Below, piece by piece: positions 33,517-44,758 of a stretch of 64,000 nucleotides of DNA. This DNA comes from Micrococcus endophyticus (GTDB taxonomy: Bacteria; Actinomycetota; Actinomycetes; Actinomycetales; Micrococcaceae). A program made the position numbers and the translations under genes. The DNA lies in the NCBI RefSeq assembly GCF_014205115.1, contig NZ_JACHMW010000001.1, positions 744,001 through 808,000 on the forward strand, written 5' to 3'. Under the pieces are notes generated by a model. It saw nothing but the letters and a program-made list of their open reading frames with translations, ran no database searches and was not told the DNA's origin. Every line of letters starts with the position of its first letter. Positions within the stretch are counted from its first letter, which is position 1.

Positions 33517-35636
33517 CCGTCCACGAGAAGCTCGCCGCCGAGGCCCCCCGCCACGCCACGGACGTCCCCTCCGACGTCGCCGAGATCGCCCCCGAGCACC
33601 CCGAGCCAGGCTCGCTGGACTCCGCCGCCCTGCAGGACGCCCTGCTGGGCGCGTGGGCCGAGGACCGCCGCACGGCGCGCGCCCTGGTGCGCGACCCCCG
33701 CCTGCACCGCGACCCCCTGCTGGGCATGGACGAGCACCGCGAGCGCGTGCTCGGGCAGCTGGGCGTGCTCGTGGAGAACGGCGCGGTGCACCGGATGTTC
33801 CCGAAGGAGTTCGGCGGCGACGACAACCACGGCGGCAACATCGCCGCCTTCGCGGACCTCGTGCTGGGCGACCCGTCGCTGCAGATCAAGGCCGGCGTGC
33901 AGTGGGGCCTGTTCGCCGCCGCCATCCTGCACCTCGGCACCGAGGAGCACCACCGCCGGTGGCTGCCCGGCGCCATGGACCTGTCCGTGCCCGGCGCGTT
34001 CGCCATGACGGAGATCGGGCACGGCTCGGACGTCGCCTCGATCGGCACCACCGCCACCTACGACGAGGCCGCCGGCGAGTTCGTCATCCATACCCCGTTC
34101 AAGGGCGCGTGGAAGGACTACCTCGGCAACGCCGCGCTGCACGGCCGGGCCGCCACCGTGTTCGCCCAGCTCATCACGAAGGGCGTCAACCACGGCGTGC
34201 ACTGCTTCTACGTGCCGATCCGCGACGAGGACGGGGCCTTCCTGCCGGGGATCGGCGGCGAGGACGACGGCCTCAAGGGCGGCCTGAACGGCATCGACAA
34301 CGGGCGCCTGCACTTCGACCAGGTGCGCGTGCCGCGCACGAATCTGCTGAACCGGTACGGCGACGTGGCCGAGGACGGCACGTACTCCTCCCCCATCGAG
34401 TCCCCCGGCCGGCGCTTCTTCACCATGCTCGGCACGCTCGTCCAGGGCCGCGTCTCGCTCTCGCTGGCCGCGACGACGGCCTCGTTCCTGGGCCTGCACG
34501 GCGCGATCGCCTACGGCGAGCAGCGCCGCCAGTTCAACGCCTCGGACCCGGAGCGCGAGGAGGTGCTGCTGGACTACCAGAACCACCAGCGCCGCCTCGT
34601 GGACCGGCTCGCCCGGGCCTACGCGGACGCCTTCGCCTCGAACGAGCTCCTCGAGCGCTTCGACGGCGTGTTCTCCGGCCGCGCCGACTCGGACGCGGAC
34701 CGGCAGGAGCTGGAGACCCTCGCGGCCGCCATCAAGCCCCTGGCCACCTGGAACGCGCTGGACACGCTGCAGGAGACCCGCGAGGCCTGCGGCGGCGCCG
34801 GCTTCATGGCCCGCAACCGGATCCCCCAGATGCGCGCGGACCTGGACGTGTACGTCACCTTCGAGGGCGACAACAACGTCCTGCTGCAGCTGGTGGGCAA
34901 GCGCCTGCTGACGGACTACTCGCACGAGTTCGGCCGCCTCAACGTGGGCGCAGTCTCCCGGTACGTGGTGGCGCAGGCCTCGGACGCGATCCACCGCGCG
35001 GGCCTGCACAAGGCCGTGCAGTCCGTGAGCGACGGCGGCTCCGAGCGCCGGTCCGCGAACTGGTTCAAGGACCCGGAGGTGCAGCGCGACCTGCTCACCG
35101 ACCGCGTGCGCGCCAAGACGGCGGACATCGCCAGCACCCTGGCCGGCGTGCGCGGCAAGACCCAGGCCGAGCAGGCCGCCGCGTTCAACACCCGCCAGCA
35201 CGAGCTGATCGAGGTCGCCCGCAACCAGGGCGAGCTGCTGCAGTGGGAGGCCTTCACCCGCGCCGTGGAGGCCACCCGGGACGAGAGCACCCGCACCGTC
35301 CTGACCTGGCTGCGCAACCTCTTCGCGCTGCGCGTGCTCGAGGAGGACCTCGGCTGGCTCGTGGCCCACGGCCGCCTCTCCAGCCAGCGCGCCCGCTCCC
35401 TGCGCGGCTACGTGAACCGCCTGGCCGAGCGCCTGCGCCCCTTCGCGCTCGAGCTCGTCGAGGCGTTCGGCCTGGAGCCCGAGCACCTGCGCATGGACAT
35501 CGCCACGCAGGCCGAGGCCGAGCGCCAGGCCGAGGCCCATGCCTGGTTCGAGGCCCGCCGAGCCGCCGGCGAGGAGCCGGAGGACGAGAAGGCCGTGCGC
35601 GCCCGCGAGAAGGCGACGCGAGGCCGCCGCGGCTGA
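33513..35636 (+). CDS. Acyl-CoA oxidase/dehydrogenase
   Basis: A 707-residue FAD enzyme of the acyl-CoA oxidase type rather than a 400-residue dehydrogenase. Visible are the N-terminal helical domain, the flavin/substrate loop GAFAMTEIGHGSDVASIGTTATYD, and the middle beta domain. QGRVSLSLAATTASFLGLHGAIAYGEQRRQF and ACGGAGFMARNRIPQMRADLDVYVTFEGDNNVLLQ carry the catalytic Glu region, and a long oxidase C-terminal domain follows. It performs the first step of beta-oxidation. The start ATG overlaps the tetR stop, so the two are translationally coupled. Whether electrons go to oxygen or ETF cannot be decided from sequence. In M. tuberculosis the corresponding position is fadE5. Confidence 0.9.
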   Translation: MTVHEKLAAEAPRHATDVPSDVAEIAPEHPEPGSLDSAALQDALLGAWAEDRRTARALVRDPRLHRDPLLGMDEHRERVLGQLGVLVENGAVHRMFPKEFGGDDNHGGNIAAFADLVLGDPSLQIKAGVQWGLFAAAILHLGTEEHHRRWLPGAMDLSVPGAFAMTEIGHGSDVASIGTTATYDEAAGEFVIHTPFKGAWKDYLGNAALHGRAATVFAQLITKGVNHGVHCFYVPIRDEDGAFLPGIGGEDDGLKGGLNGIDNGRLHFDQVRVPRTNLLNRYGDVAEDGTYSSPIESPGRRFFTMLGTLVQGRVSLSLAATTASFLGLHGAIAYGEQRRQFNASDPEREEVLLDYQNHQRRLVDRLARAYADAFASNELLERFDGVFSGRADSDADRQELETLAAAIKPLATWNALDTLQETREACGGAGFMARNRIPQMRADLDVYVTFEGDNNVLLQLVGKRLLTDYSHEFGRLNVGAVSRYVVAQASDAIHRAGLHKAVQSVSDGGSERRSANWFKDPEVQRDLLTDRVRAKTADIASTLAGVRGKTQAEQAAAFNTRQHELIEVARNQGELLQWEAFTRAVEATRDESTRTVLTWLRNLFALRVLEEDLGWLVAHGRLSSQRARSLRGYVNRLAERLRPFALELVEAFGLEPEHLRMDIATQAEAERQAEAHAWFEARRAAGEEPEDEKAVRAREKATRGRRG

Positions 35637-35658
35637 CCGCGGCCGTCCCCGGACGCAC

Positions 35659-35692
35659 CGGGCCCCCGTCACCTCGCGGTGGCGGGGGCCCG
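35659..35692. terminator. Bidirectional terminator between the acyl-CoA oxidase gene and glgM
   Basis: Ten perfect pairs (35659-35668 with 35683-35692) extend inward by five more including one wobble pair, leaving a four-base TCGC loop. It lies between convergent genes. Confidence 0.8.
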
Positions 35693-35711
35693 TGTGCGTG
35701 GTCGGGCGGGC

Positions 35712-36920
35712 TCAGCGCAGCACGGCCTCGTAGACCTCGATCGTGCGCTCCGCAATGGTCTCCCACGAGAAGTGCTCGATGGCGCGGGCCCGGCCGGCCT
35801 CGCCCATCGCCGTCGCCCGTTCCGGGTCCTCGAGCACCCGGGTGAGGGCGGCCGCGAAGTCCGCGGCGAACGCGTCCTCGTCCACGGGGGCGCCGGTGCC
35901 GTCCGCGACCTGCTGGATCGGGACGAGCAGGCCCGTGACGCCGTCGTCGACGACCTCCGGGATGCCGCCCACCGCCGAGGCGACGACGGCGGTGCCGCAC
36001 GCCATCGCCTCGAGGTTGACGATGCCGAGGGGCTCGTACACGGAGGGGCAGGCGAACACGGTGGCGGCCGAGAGGATCTGGGTGACCTCTCGGCGCGGGA
36101 TCATGCCCTCGATGACGACGACGCCCTCGCGGGTGCGGCGCAGCTCGGCGATGAGCCCGTTGACCTCGTGGGCGAGCTCCGGGGTGTCCGGTGCGCCCAC
36201 GCAGAGCACGAGCTGGACGTCTTCGGGCAGGCGCAGCGCGGCGCGCAGCGCGGCGCGCAGCAGGTGGGGCACGCCCTTCTGGCGGGTGATGCGGCCGACG
36301 AACGCCACGGAGGGACGGGTCGGGTCGATGCCGTACTTCTCCAGCGCGTCGGTCTCGGCCTGCGGGGTCCAGGCCTCGGTGTCGATTCCGTTGTGGACGG
36401 TGTGCACCTTCTCCGGGTCGACCTCCGGGTAGCAGGCGAGGATGTCCCGGCGCATGCCGTCGGAGACCGCGATCACCGCGTCGGCGCCGAGGTAGGCGGT
36501 CTTCTCCGCCCAGCTCGAGAGCGCGTAGCCGCCGCCGAGCTGCTCGGCCTTCCACGGGCGCAGCGGCTCGAGGGAGTGCGCGGAGAGCACGTGGGGGACG
36601 CCGTGCATGAGCTTGCCGAGATGCCCGGCCATGTTCGCGTACCAGGTGTGGGAGTGGATCACGTCCGCCCCCTCGAGGTCGCCGAGGATGGTGAGATCGG
36701 TGGCCAGGGTCTGCACGGCCCCGTTGGCGGCGTCGAACCCGGGCGGATTCGGGTACGTCAGGACGCGGGCCCCGTGGTAGTCCGGGTCACGCGGCTCGCC
36801 GAAGGCGTGCACCCGGACGTCGGCGCGGGAGGCGAGGACGCGGGTCAGCTCGGCGACGTGGACGCCGGCTCCGCCGTAGATGGACGGGGGGAACTCTTTG
36901 CTCACGATGTCGATGCGCAC
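35712..36920 (-). CDS. glgM: GlgM/GlgA-type alpha-glucan (maltose-1-phosphate) synthase, GT4
   Basis: A 402-residue retaining glycosyltransferase of the actinobacterial glgA/glgM group. The start MRIDIVSKEFPPSIYGGAGVHV has the glycine loop. VIHSHTWYANMAGHL, HSLEPLRPWK, GRITRQKGVPHLL and PSVYEPLGIVNLEAMACGTAV (donor-binding E-x7-E) follow. In mycobacteria this enzyme (Rv1212c) makes maltose-1-phosphate from ADP-glucose and glucose-1-phosphate for the GlgE pathway; older annotation calls it glycogen synthase. It is divergent from glgC, the ADP-glucose source, matching the mycobacterial pair. ATG 36920 has an AGGGG site, and a TAGGTT box lies 12 bases upstream. Confidence 0.92.
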   Translation of the reverse strand: MRIDIVSKEFPPSIYGGAGVHVAELTRVLASRADVRVHAFGEPRDPDYHGARVLTYPNPPGFDAANGAVQTLATDLTILGDLEGADVIHSHTWYANMAGHLGKLMHGVPHVLSAHSLEPLRPWKAEQLGGGYALSSWAEKTAYLGADAVIAVSDGMRRDILACYPEVDPEKVHTVHNGIDTEAWTPQAETDALEKYGIDPTRPSVAFVGRITRQKGVPHLLRAALRAALRLPEDVQLVLCVGAPDTPELAHEVNGLIAELRRTREGVVVIEGMIPRREVTQILSAATVFACPSVYEPLGIVNLEAMACGTAVVASAVGGIPEVVDDGVTGLLVPIQQVADGTGAPVDEDAFAADFAAALTRVLEDPERATAMGEAGRARAIEHFSWETIAERTIEVYEAVLR

Positions 36921-36953
36921 GCCCCTAACCTAGTTCAGCCCGGCTGGGGTCGA

Positions 36954-36959
36954 TAGTCT
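36954..36959 (+). promoter_or_regulatory. Probable -10 box of glgC
   Basis: TAGTCT at 36954-36959 in the 115-base glgM/glgC divergent gap would give a leader of about 70 bases before ATG 37036. No clear -35 is visible. Confidence 0.4.
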
Positions 36960-37035
36960 GGCGGCACGGATGCCCCGCAACGCCCCGAGCACGCGTGCGG
37001 GACGCGACGACCCGGCTCACGAAGGAGTGACGCAG

Positions 37036-38280
37036 ATGGTGCAGAAGAAGGTCCTCTCGGTCGTGCTGGCGGGCGGTGAGGGCAAGCGCCTGATGCCGCT
37101 GACGGCCGACCGCGCCAAGCCGGCCGTCCCGTTCGGCGGCACGTACCGCCTCATCGACTTCGCGCTGTCGAACCTGGTCAACAGCCGGTACCGCGAAATC
37201 GTCGTGCTGACGCAGTACAAGTCGCACTCGCTGGACCGCCACATCTCCGAGACGTGGCGGATGTCCACGTTGCTGAACAACTACGTGGCCTCCGTGCCGG
37301 CGCAGCAGCGCCGCGGCAAAGACTGGTTCACGGGCAGCGCGAACGCCATCTACCAGTCCATGAACCTGATCCACGACGCACGGCCGGACATCGTCGTCGT
37401 CATCGGCGCGGACCACGTGTACCACATGGACTTCCAGCAGATGGTGGATCAGCACATCGCCTCGGGCGCCAAGGCGACCGTGGCCGCGGTGCGCCAGCCG
37501 CTCGAGCTGGCCTCCTCGTTCGGGGTGATCGAGACGGACCCGCAGGACAGGACGCGGATCTCGGCGTTCGTGGAGAAGCCGCAGACCACCCCCGGCCTGC
37601 CGGACGACCCCACGCTGTTCCTGGCTTCCATGGGCAACTACGTGTTCGACACGGACGCCCTCGTGGCGGCGCTGAACCAGGACGAGGAGAACCCCGAGTC
37701 GAACAACGACATGGGCGGGGACATCATCCCGATGTTCGTGGAGCGCGGCGAGGCCGGGGTGTACGACTTCACCGCCAACGAGGTGCCCGGCGGCACGGCC
37801 GGCAAGCACTACTGGCGGGACGTCGGCACCCTGGACTCCTACTACGACGCGCACATGGACCTCGTGCAGCCGTGGCCCGAGTTCAACCTCTACAACCGCG
37901 ACTGGCCGACCTACACCCGCCAGTCCGTTTCGCCGCCGGCCAAGCTGGTGCGGTCCTCCTCGGGCCGGCCCGGCTCGGCGAACGACTCGATCCTCTCCCA
38001 GGGCGTGGTCATCTCCGGGGGCACCGTGGCCCAGTCCGTGCTCTCCACGGACGTGCGCGTGGCCAACGATGCGTGGGTGGAGCAGTCCGTGCTGCTGGAC
38101 TCCGTCGTGATCGGCGAGGGGGCACACGTGCGCAACGCCATCCTGGACAAGAACGTCGTGGTCCCCCCGGGCGCCCGGATCGGCTTCGACCGCGCCGAGG
38201 ACGAGGCCAACGGCTACACCGTGACGGACTCCGGGCTGACGGTGCTCGCCAAGGACCAGTCCGTCCCCAAGCCGCACTGA
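37036..38280 (+). CDS. glgC: Glucose-1-phosphate adenylyltransferase
   Basis: Makes ADP-glucose from ATP and glucose-1-phosphate, the committed step for glycogen and maltose-1-phosphate synthesis. The 414-residue product has [28 protein letters not shown] (nucleotide loop and substrate Lys/Arg), [35 protein letters not shown] (metal Asp), FVEKPQ and [25 protein letters not shown] and the C-terminal left-handed beta-helix with INxx-type repeats follow. ATG 37036 has GGAG 8 bases upstream; a GTG at 37027 is too close to that site. Divergent from glgM. Confidence 0.97.
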   Translation: MVQKKVLSVVLAGGEGKRLMPLTADRAKPAVPFGGTYRLIDFALSNLVNSRYREIVVLTQYKSHSLDRHISETWRMSTLLNNYVASVPAQQRRGKDWFTGSANAIYQSMNLIHDARPDIVVVIGADHVYHMDFQQMVDQHIASGAKATVAAVRQPLELASSFGVIETDPQDRTRISAFVEKPQTTPGLPDDPTLFLASMGNYVFDTDALVAALNQDEENPESNNDMGGDIIPMFVERGEAGVYDFTANEVPGGTAGKHYWRDVGTLDSYYDAHMDLVQPWPEFNLYNRDWPTYTRQSVSPPAKLVRSSSGRPGSANDSILSQGVVISGGTVAQSVLSTDVRVANDAWVEQSVLLDSVVIGEGAHVRNAILDKNVVVPPGARIGFDRAEDEANGYTVTDSGLTVLAKDQSVPKPH

Positions 38281-38301
38281 CCGCAGCGTCGTCACGCCCC
38301 C

Positions 38302-38330
38302 GGCGGGGCCGTCCCTCGGGCGGCCCCGCC
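38302..38330 (+). terminator. Terminator after glgC
   Basis: Perfect 10-base arms (38302-38311 with 38321-38330) and a nine-base loop lie 22 bases after the glgC stop. The following sequence GTCGTCTGTC is mildly T-containing. Confidence 0.75.
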
Positions 38331-38493
38331 GTCGTCTGTCGGCACGGCCCCGGCCCCGCCGCGGCCTCCCCGCCCCGGCCCCGCCGCGGGCCCGAGGCGC
38401 TACCCTCGACCGTGGCGCGCCTCACCCCGCGCGCCGGACCGCCGGCCCCGAGCCCGAGCGTCCCGCCCGCCCGTCCCGACCCCCGGAGGATCC

Positions 38494-41175
<2,682 letters not shown>

Positions 41176-41190
41176 CCGCCCCCGCTCCCC

Positions 41191-41247
41191 CGCTTTCGTG
41201 CGGGAAACGGGAGCCTCCCCCACCGCTGTCGTGCGGGAGACGGGAGG
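41191..41247 (+). repeat. Tandem pair of a short intergenic repeat (forward copies)
   Basis: Two near-identical copies of a roughly 25-base unit, 41191-41215 and 41223-41247, share the core CGTGCGGGAxACGGGAG. Two more copies in inverse orientation lie at 43301-43356. They start just after the pepN stop. Confidence 0.75.
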
Positions 41248-41269
41248 CGCCTGGGGGCGTGAGGATCCG

Positions 41270-42075
41270 TCAGCGGACCAGGAACCGCAGCTCGCGTCCC
41301 ACGCGGCGCAGCCCCAGCTCGTTCGCCGCGCGCAGGGCGGCCCGGTCCCCCGCCGCCGCGGTCTCGACGAGGACGGGCCGCTCTCGCAGCGCGGCCACCA
41401 GGGCCGCGTGCCGGGCCAGGTGCTCCGCCCCGCCACGGGGGTTCAAGGAGAGCGCGTTCATGTCGGCGGCGAGGTTCCACCGCTCCTCGAACTGCTCGAC
41501 CTCGCGGCCCAGGCGCGCGCCCAGGGCCGCGGGGTCGACCACGCGTCCGGGTCCACGCCGACCCGCTCGGCGAGCGCCCTCTGAAGTCCGACGACCGCCT
41601 CCGCGCTGAGCGCGTCCTCGGGCGGGCGGGTCCCGAGGCACTCCTCGGGCAGCCCCAGGAGGGCGGTGAGCGCCTCGGCCCGGTCCCGGCTCCGGGCCGC
41701 CAGCGCCTCGAGCGCGGCGGATGCCTCCGTCTCCAGCGGCAGCGCCCGCAGCGCGCCGGCCCGGATCGTCACGCCGGCGGCCTGCGCCAGCGCGACCAGG
41801 TGCTCCCAGTGAGCGTCCTCCTCCTGGGCGGCGGTCATCCCGGGGGCGGGCTCGTCCGGCCCGGTGACCGTCACAGCCGTCTCGGCCACCTCCGACGGGG
41901 TGAGCCCGTCCCAGCCCGCGCTCGAGCTCCACCCGCGGTCGGTCAGCAGCGGGACGCGCCGGCCGTCGGCGAGCTCCAGCTCGAGCACGCACTCCACGGC
42001 CACGGTGGTCCGCGGCCTCGCCGGGGCGTCGGAGCGCGCCACCAGGCGGACGGGCGCGGCGTCATCGTCGTTCAT
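41270..42075 (-). pseudogene. Frameshifted gene for an unidentified protein
   Basis: The N-terminal portion (42075 down to about 41540, MNDDDAAPVRLVARSD to ERVGVDPDAW) is in one frame. The C-terminal portion (VDPAALGARLGREVEQFEERW to VGRELRFLVR, ending at 41270) is in another. A one-base loss near 41535-41545, around a VDP-D/VDP-A sequence, best explains the switch. Joined, it would be about 268 residues, mostly helical, with an early beta segment VAVECVLELELADGRRVPLLTDRGW. No family is recognised. A CAGGAT box 6 bases before ATG 42075 is duplicated by a 14-base tandem repeat. Sequencing error cannot be excluded. It lies inside the repeat-bracketed segment. Confidence 0.6.
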
Positions 42076-42076
42076 G

Positions 42077-42104
42077 CGCCGATCCTGCCACGCCGATCCT
42101 GCCA
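42077..42104 (-). repeat. 14-base tandem duplication covering a -10 box
   Basis: Two exact copies of CGCCGATCCTGCCA (42077-42090 and 42091-42104) lie directly upstream of ATG 42075. On the minus strand each copy contains CAGGAT; the nearer one is 6 bases from the start. Confidence 0.7.
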
Positions 42105-42136
42105 CGCCGGTCCGCCGCACGCCCCGGCCGGGCCGG

Positions 42137-43195
42137 TCACGGCACGCGGGCGGTCCACTCCTGCGTGCCGAACTTCGTGCGCGCGAGCTCCTCGGCCTCG
42201 GCGCGCGTGGCGTCGTCGAGCTCCACGCGGCGGGCGCCGTAGCGCTCCTCGAACGTGGCCATCATGGTCTCCCAGATCTCCGGGCGCGCGACGCCGGTCT
42301 GGCGGCGCAGCGGGTCCACGCGCTTCTTCGCGGAGGCCACGCCCTTGCCCTTGAGCTTCTCGCGGCCGATGCGCAGGACCTCGAGCATCTTGTCCGCGTC
42401 GATGTCATAGCTCATGGTCACATGGTGCAGGAGACCGTCCTGCCCGACCCGCTTCTGGGCCGCCCCGCCGATCTTGCCCTGGTCCGTGGCGATGTCGTTG
42501 AGCGGCTGGTAGAACGCCTGCACGCCGAGCCGGGAGAGGGCGTCCATGGTCCACTCGTCGAGGAACGGGTAGGACTCGGCGGTCTCGAGCCCGTCCACGA
42601 GGGAGCGCGGCACGTGCAGGGAGTAGGTGACGCAGTTGTCCGCCTCCATGAACATGGCCCCGCCGCCGGAGATGCGGCGCACGACGTTGATGCCGTGGCG
42701 GCTCGCGCCCTCGGGGTCCACCTCGTTGGCCAGCGACTGGAAGGCGCCGATCACCACGGCGGGCTCGTTCCACTGCCACAGGCGCATGGTGGGACGACGG
42801 CGGCCCTCGGCCACCTGGCGCGTGAGCACCTCGTCCAGGGCGACGGTGAGCGCGATCGGCAGGGGCTCGGGCGGGATGATCTCCCACTCGTGGTCCTCCC
42901 AGGTGGTCGCCTTGCCGAGGGCGCGGCGCACCGCCGTGGCGATCGCGTGGGCGTCCACGCCGAACAGCTCGGCGTCCTCGCGCAGGCCGGCCTCGACGGC
43001 GGCCTGGATGACGCGGTGCTCGGCATCGGCCGAGAGGCCGGTGACGGCCGCGTTGAGGTCTTCGAGGGCCTCGTCCGGCTCGAGGAAGAAGTCGCCGTTG
43101 ATGCTGGCCGCGGCGATGCGGCCGTCGTCGATGGTCAGGTCGGCGGCCACGAGCTTGCCGCCGACCACCTTGTACTCGCCGTGATGCGTGGTCAT
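42137..43195 (-). CDS. lplA: Lipoate--protein ligase family protein with N-terminal accessory domain
   Basis: Attaches lipoate (or octanoate) to E2 or GcvH lipoyl domains via a lipoyl-AMP intermediate. The 352-residue protein is permuted relative to E. coli LplA. The accessory domain comes first (about 1-80: GEYKVVGGKLVAADLTIDDG, DFFLEPDEALEDLNAAV). The catalytic domain follows: LRLWxW-like MRLWQWNEPAVVIGAFQS, the lipoate loop VRRISGGGAMFMEADN, and the catalytic lysine in DIATDQGKIGGAAQKR, with HVTMSYDID. Arthrobacter-type homologues share this order. ATG 43195 is fixed by TAGTCT exactly 7 bases upstream. It follows rpmE2 by 257 bases. Confidence 0.9.
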   Translation of the reverse strand: MTTHHGEYKVVGGKLVAADLTIDDGRIAAASINGDFFLEPDEALEDLNAAVTGLSADAEHRVIQAAVEAGLREDAELFGVDAHAIATAVRRALGKATTWEDHEWEIIPPEPLPIALTVALDEVLTRQVAEGRRRPTMRLWQWNEPAVVIGAFQSLANEVDPEGASRHGINVVRRISGGGAMFMEADNCVTYSLHVPRSLVDGLETAESYPFLDEWTMDALSRLGVQAFYQPLNDIATDQGKIGGAAQKRVGQDGLLHHVTMSYDIDADKMLEVLRIGREKLKGKGVASAKKRVDPLRRQTGVARPEIWETMMATFEERYGARRVELDDATRAEAEELARTKFGTQEWTARVP

Positions 43196-43202
43196 GCCCG
43201 CC

Positions 43203-43208
43203 AGACTA
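43203..43208 (-). promoter_or_regulatory. Leaderless -10 box for lplA
   Basis: Minus-strand TAGTCT, 7 bases before ATG 43195, spacer GGCGGGC. Confidence 0.6.
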
Positions 43209-43300
43209 GGGACGACGCGCGGGCCGCGGCCAGGCGGTCCGCCGAGGGCGCAGAGGGGTCGGGTCCGTCGGACGCCGACGGACGCCGACGCGCCGCGGAA

Positions 43301-43356
43301 GGCTCCCGTCTCCCGCACGAAAGGGCCGGGGAAGGCTCCCGTTTCCCGCACGAAAG
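43301..43356 (-). repeat. Tandem pair of the short intergenic repeat (inverse copies)
   Basis: Copies at 43301-43323 and 43334-43356 are reverse complements of the 41191-41247 pair (core GGCTCCCGTxTCCCGCACGAAAG). They lie between lplA and the rpmE2 terminator. An imperfect GACGCCGAC direct repeat (43271-43290) precedes them. Confidence 0.75.
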
Positions 43357-43370
43357 TGCCGGGGATGCGG

Positions 43371-43415
43371 ACGGGCCCCGCGCCGCCCGGGATGGTCCGG
43401 GGGCGCGGGGCCCGT
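43371..43415 (-). terminator. Terminator after rpmE2
   Basis: A 14-base perfect outer stem (43371-43384 with 43402-43415) encloses a second small CCCGG/CCGGG pairing. It lies 37 bases beyond the rpmE2 stop. Confidence 0.75.
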
Positions 43416-43452
43416 CGTCGTGCTGGTGTGAGAGCGGCTCAGGCCGCTGCGA

Positions 43453-43710
43453 TCACTTGGAGCCGCCGAAGCCCTTGAAGCGCGCGTTGAAGCGCTCCAC
43501 GCGGCCGGCGGTGTCCATGATGCGCTGCTTGCCCGTGTAGAACGGGTGCGAGGCGGCCGAGATCTCGACGTCGATCACCGGGTAGGTGTTGCCGTCCTCC
43601 CACTCCGCGGTCTTCTGCGAGTTCGCGGTGGTGCGGGTGAGGATCTTCTCGCCGGAGGCGAGGTCGTTGAAGATGACGTAGCGGTAATCCGGGTGGATCT
43701 CAGACTTCAT
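43453..43710 (-). CDS. rpmE2: 50S ribosomal protein bL31, type B (zinc-independent)
   Basis: An 85-residue bL31 of the type B (YtiA-like) form. Signatures are [55 protein letters not shown], and the end [12 protein letters not shown]. The CxxC zinc motif of type A L31 is absent. Such paralogues often replace the zinc form when zinc is scarce under Zur control; I did not find a clear Zur palindrome in the short upstream region. ATG 43710 has an AAGGATG site. It probably forms a monocistronic unit with its own terminator. Confidence 0.95.
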   Translation of the reverse strand: MKSEIHPDYRYVIFNDLASGEKILTRTTANSQKTAEWEDGNTYPVIDVEISAASHPFYTGKQRIMDTAGRVERFNARFKGFGGSK

Positions 43711-43897
43711 GGTGCATCCTTCGTGTCAGCCGCCTGATTGGGACCAGGGGCGCGAGAGGTGGGATCGGGGGCACGCCAGACGGCGGACCGACCGCTTACT
43801 CTACCCCACGGGCGCCCGTCGCTCCCAGCGGGGCGTCCGGGGCGTGTCGCCGCGGTCCCCGACCCGCGCCGTCCCGCCCCGGCTCCGCGCCCGGCGC

Positions 43898-44758
43898 TCA
43901 ACGGGCCCGCAACTCCCACAGCGCCACGGCCGCGGCGGCGGCCACGTTGAGCGAGTCGACGCCGTCGGGCATGGAGATGACGACGTCGGCGTCGGTGTGC
44001 TCCAGCGTCTCGGTGCGGACGCCCGGACCCTCCTGGCCCAGCACGAGCGCCAGCCGGTCGGCCGAGCGCAGCGGCTCCAGCTCCGGGCTGTCCAGGCCCA
44101 CGGCCCGCTCGGTCACCTCGAGCGCGGCCACCGCGAACCCGGCCTCCCGCAGCGCGGGCACCGCCTCGGCCACGGGCCCCTCCAGCCGCGCCCAGGGCAG
44201 GCGGAACACGGTGCCCATGGACACGCGGATCGCGCGTCGGTAGAGCGGGTCGGCGGCCTGCGGGGTGAGCAGCAGCGCGTCCCAGCCCAGGGCCACGGCC
44301 GAGCGGACCACCGCCCCGAGGTTGGTGTGGTCCACGAGATCCTCGGCGATGAGGACCCGCCGGGCGCCGGCGAGCACGTCCGTCACGGGGCGCGGCGCGG
44401 GGCGGTCCATCGCGGCCAGGGCGCCGCGGTGCAGGTGGAAGCCGGTGAGGGAGGTGAGCACCTCGTCCGGGCCCGTGAACAGGGGCACGTCCGGGTGCGC
44501 GGCGAGCACGTCGGCGAACGACTCGCGGTACCGGTCCCCCAGCAGGAAGGAGCGGGGCGTGTGCCCGGCGGCCAGGGCCCGTCGCACCACCTGGGAGGAC
44601 TCGGCGAGGAAGACGCCGTGCTCGGCGTCCACGCGGCGGCGCAGGGCGGCGTCCGTGAGCGTGGTGTACGGGGCGAGCCGGGGGTCCGCGAGGTCCTCGG
44701 CCCGGGCGAGCCGGACCTCGCGGCCGTCCGGCCCCGCGGACGCGGCCGGCTCAGCCAC
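43898..44758 (-). CDS. TrmH/SpoU-family RNA 2'-O-methyltransferase
   Basis: A 286-residue SPOUT methylase. The N-terminal substrate-binding domain (about 15-105) has RRVDAEHGVFLAESSQVVRRALAAG. The knotted C-terminal domain has motif 1 DHTNLGAVVRSAVALGWDALLL, ADPLYRRAIRVSMGTVFRLPW, motif 2 LALVLGQEGPGV and motif 3 SMPDGVDSLNVAAAAAVALWE. It methylates a ribose in tRNA or rRNA; the target is unknown. Start GTG 44758 overlaps the TSUP gene stop at 44751 by a few bases, so the three genes ABC ATPase-TSUP-methylase are translationally linked. Confidence 0.92.
   Translation of the reverse strand: MAEPAASAGPDGREVRLARAEDLADPRLAPYTTLTDAALRRRVDAEHGVFLAESSQVVRRALAAGHTPRSFLLGDRYRESFADVLAAHPDVPLFTGPDEVLTSLTGFHLHRGALAAMDRPAPRPVTDVLAGARRVLIAEDLVDHTNLGAVVRSAVALGWDALLLTPQAADPLYRRAIRVSMGTVFRLPWARLEGPVAEAVPALREAGFAVAALEVTERAVGLDSPELEPLRSADRLALVLGQEGPGVRTETLEHTDADVVISMPDGVDSLNVAAAAAVALWELRAR

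Noticed and set aside
35712-36920. Second mshA candidate
   Set aside because: The GT4 enzyme has the GlgM/GlgA start EFPPSIYGGAGVHV and lies divergent from glgC; it lacks the MshA signature HTSPLAQPG.
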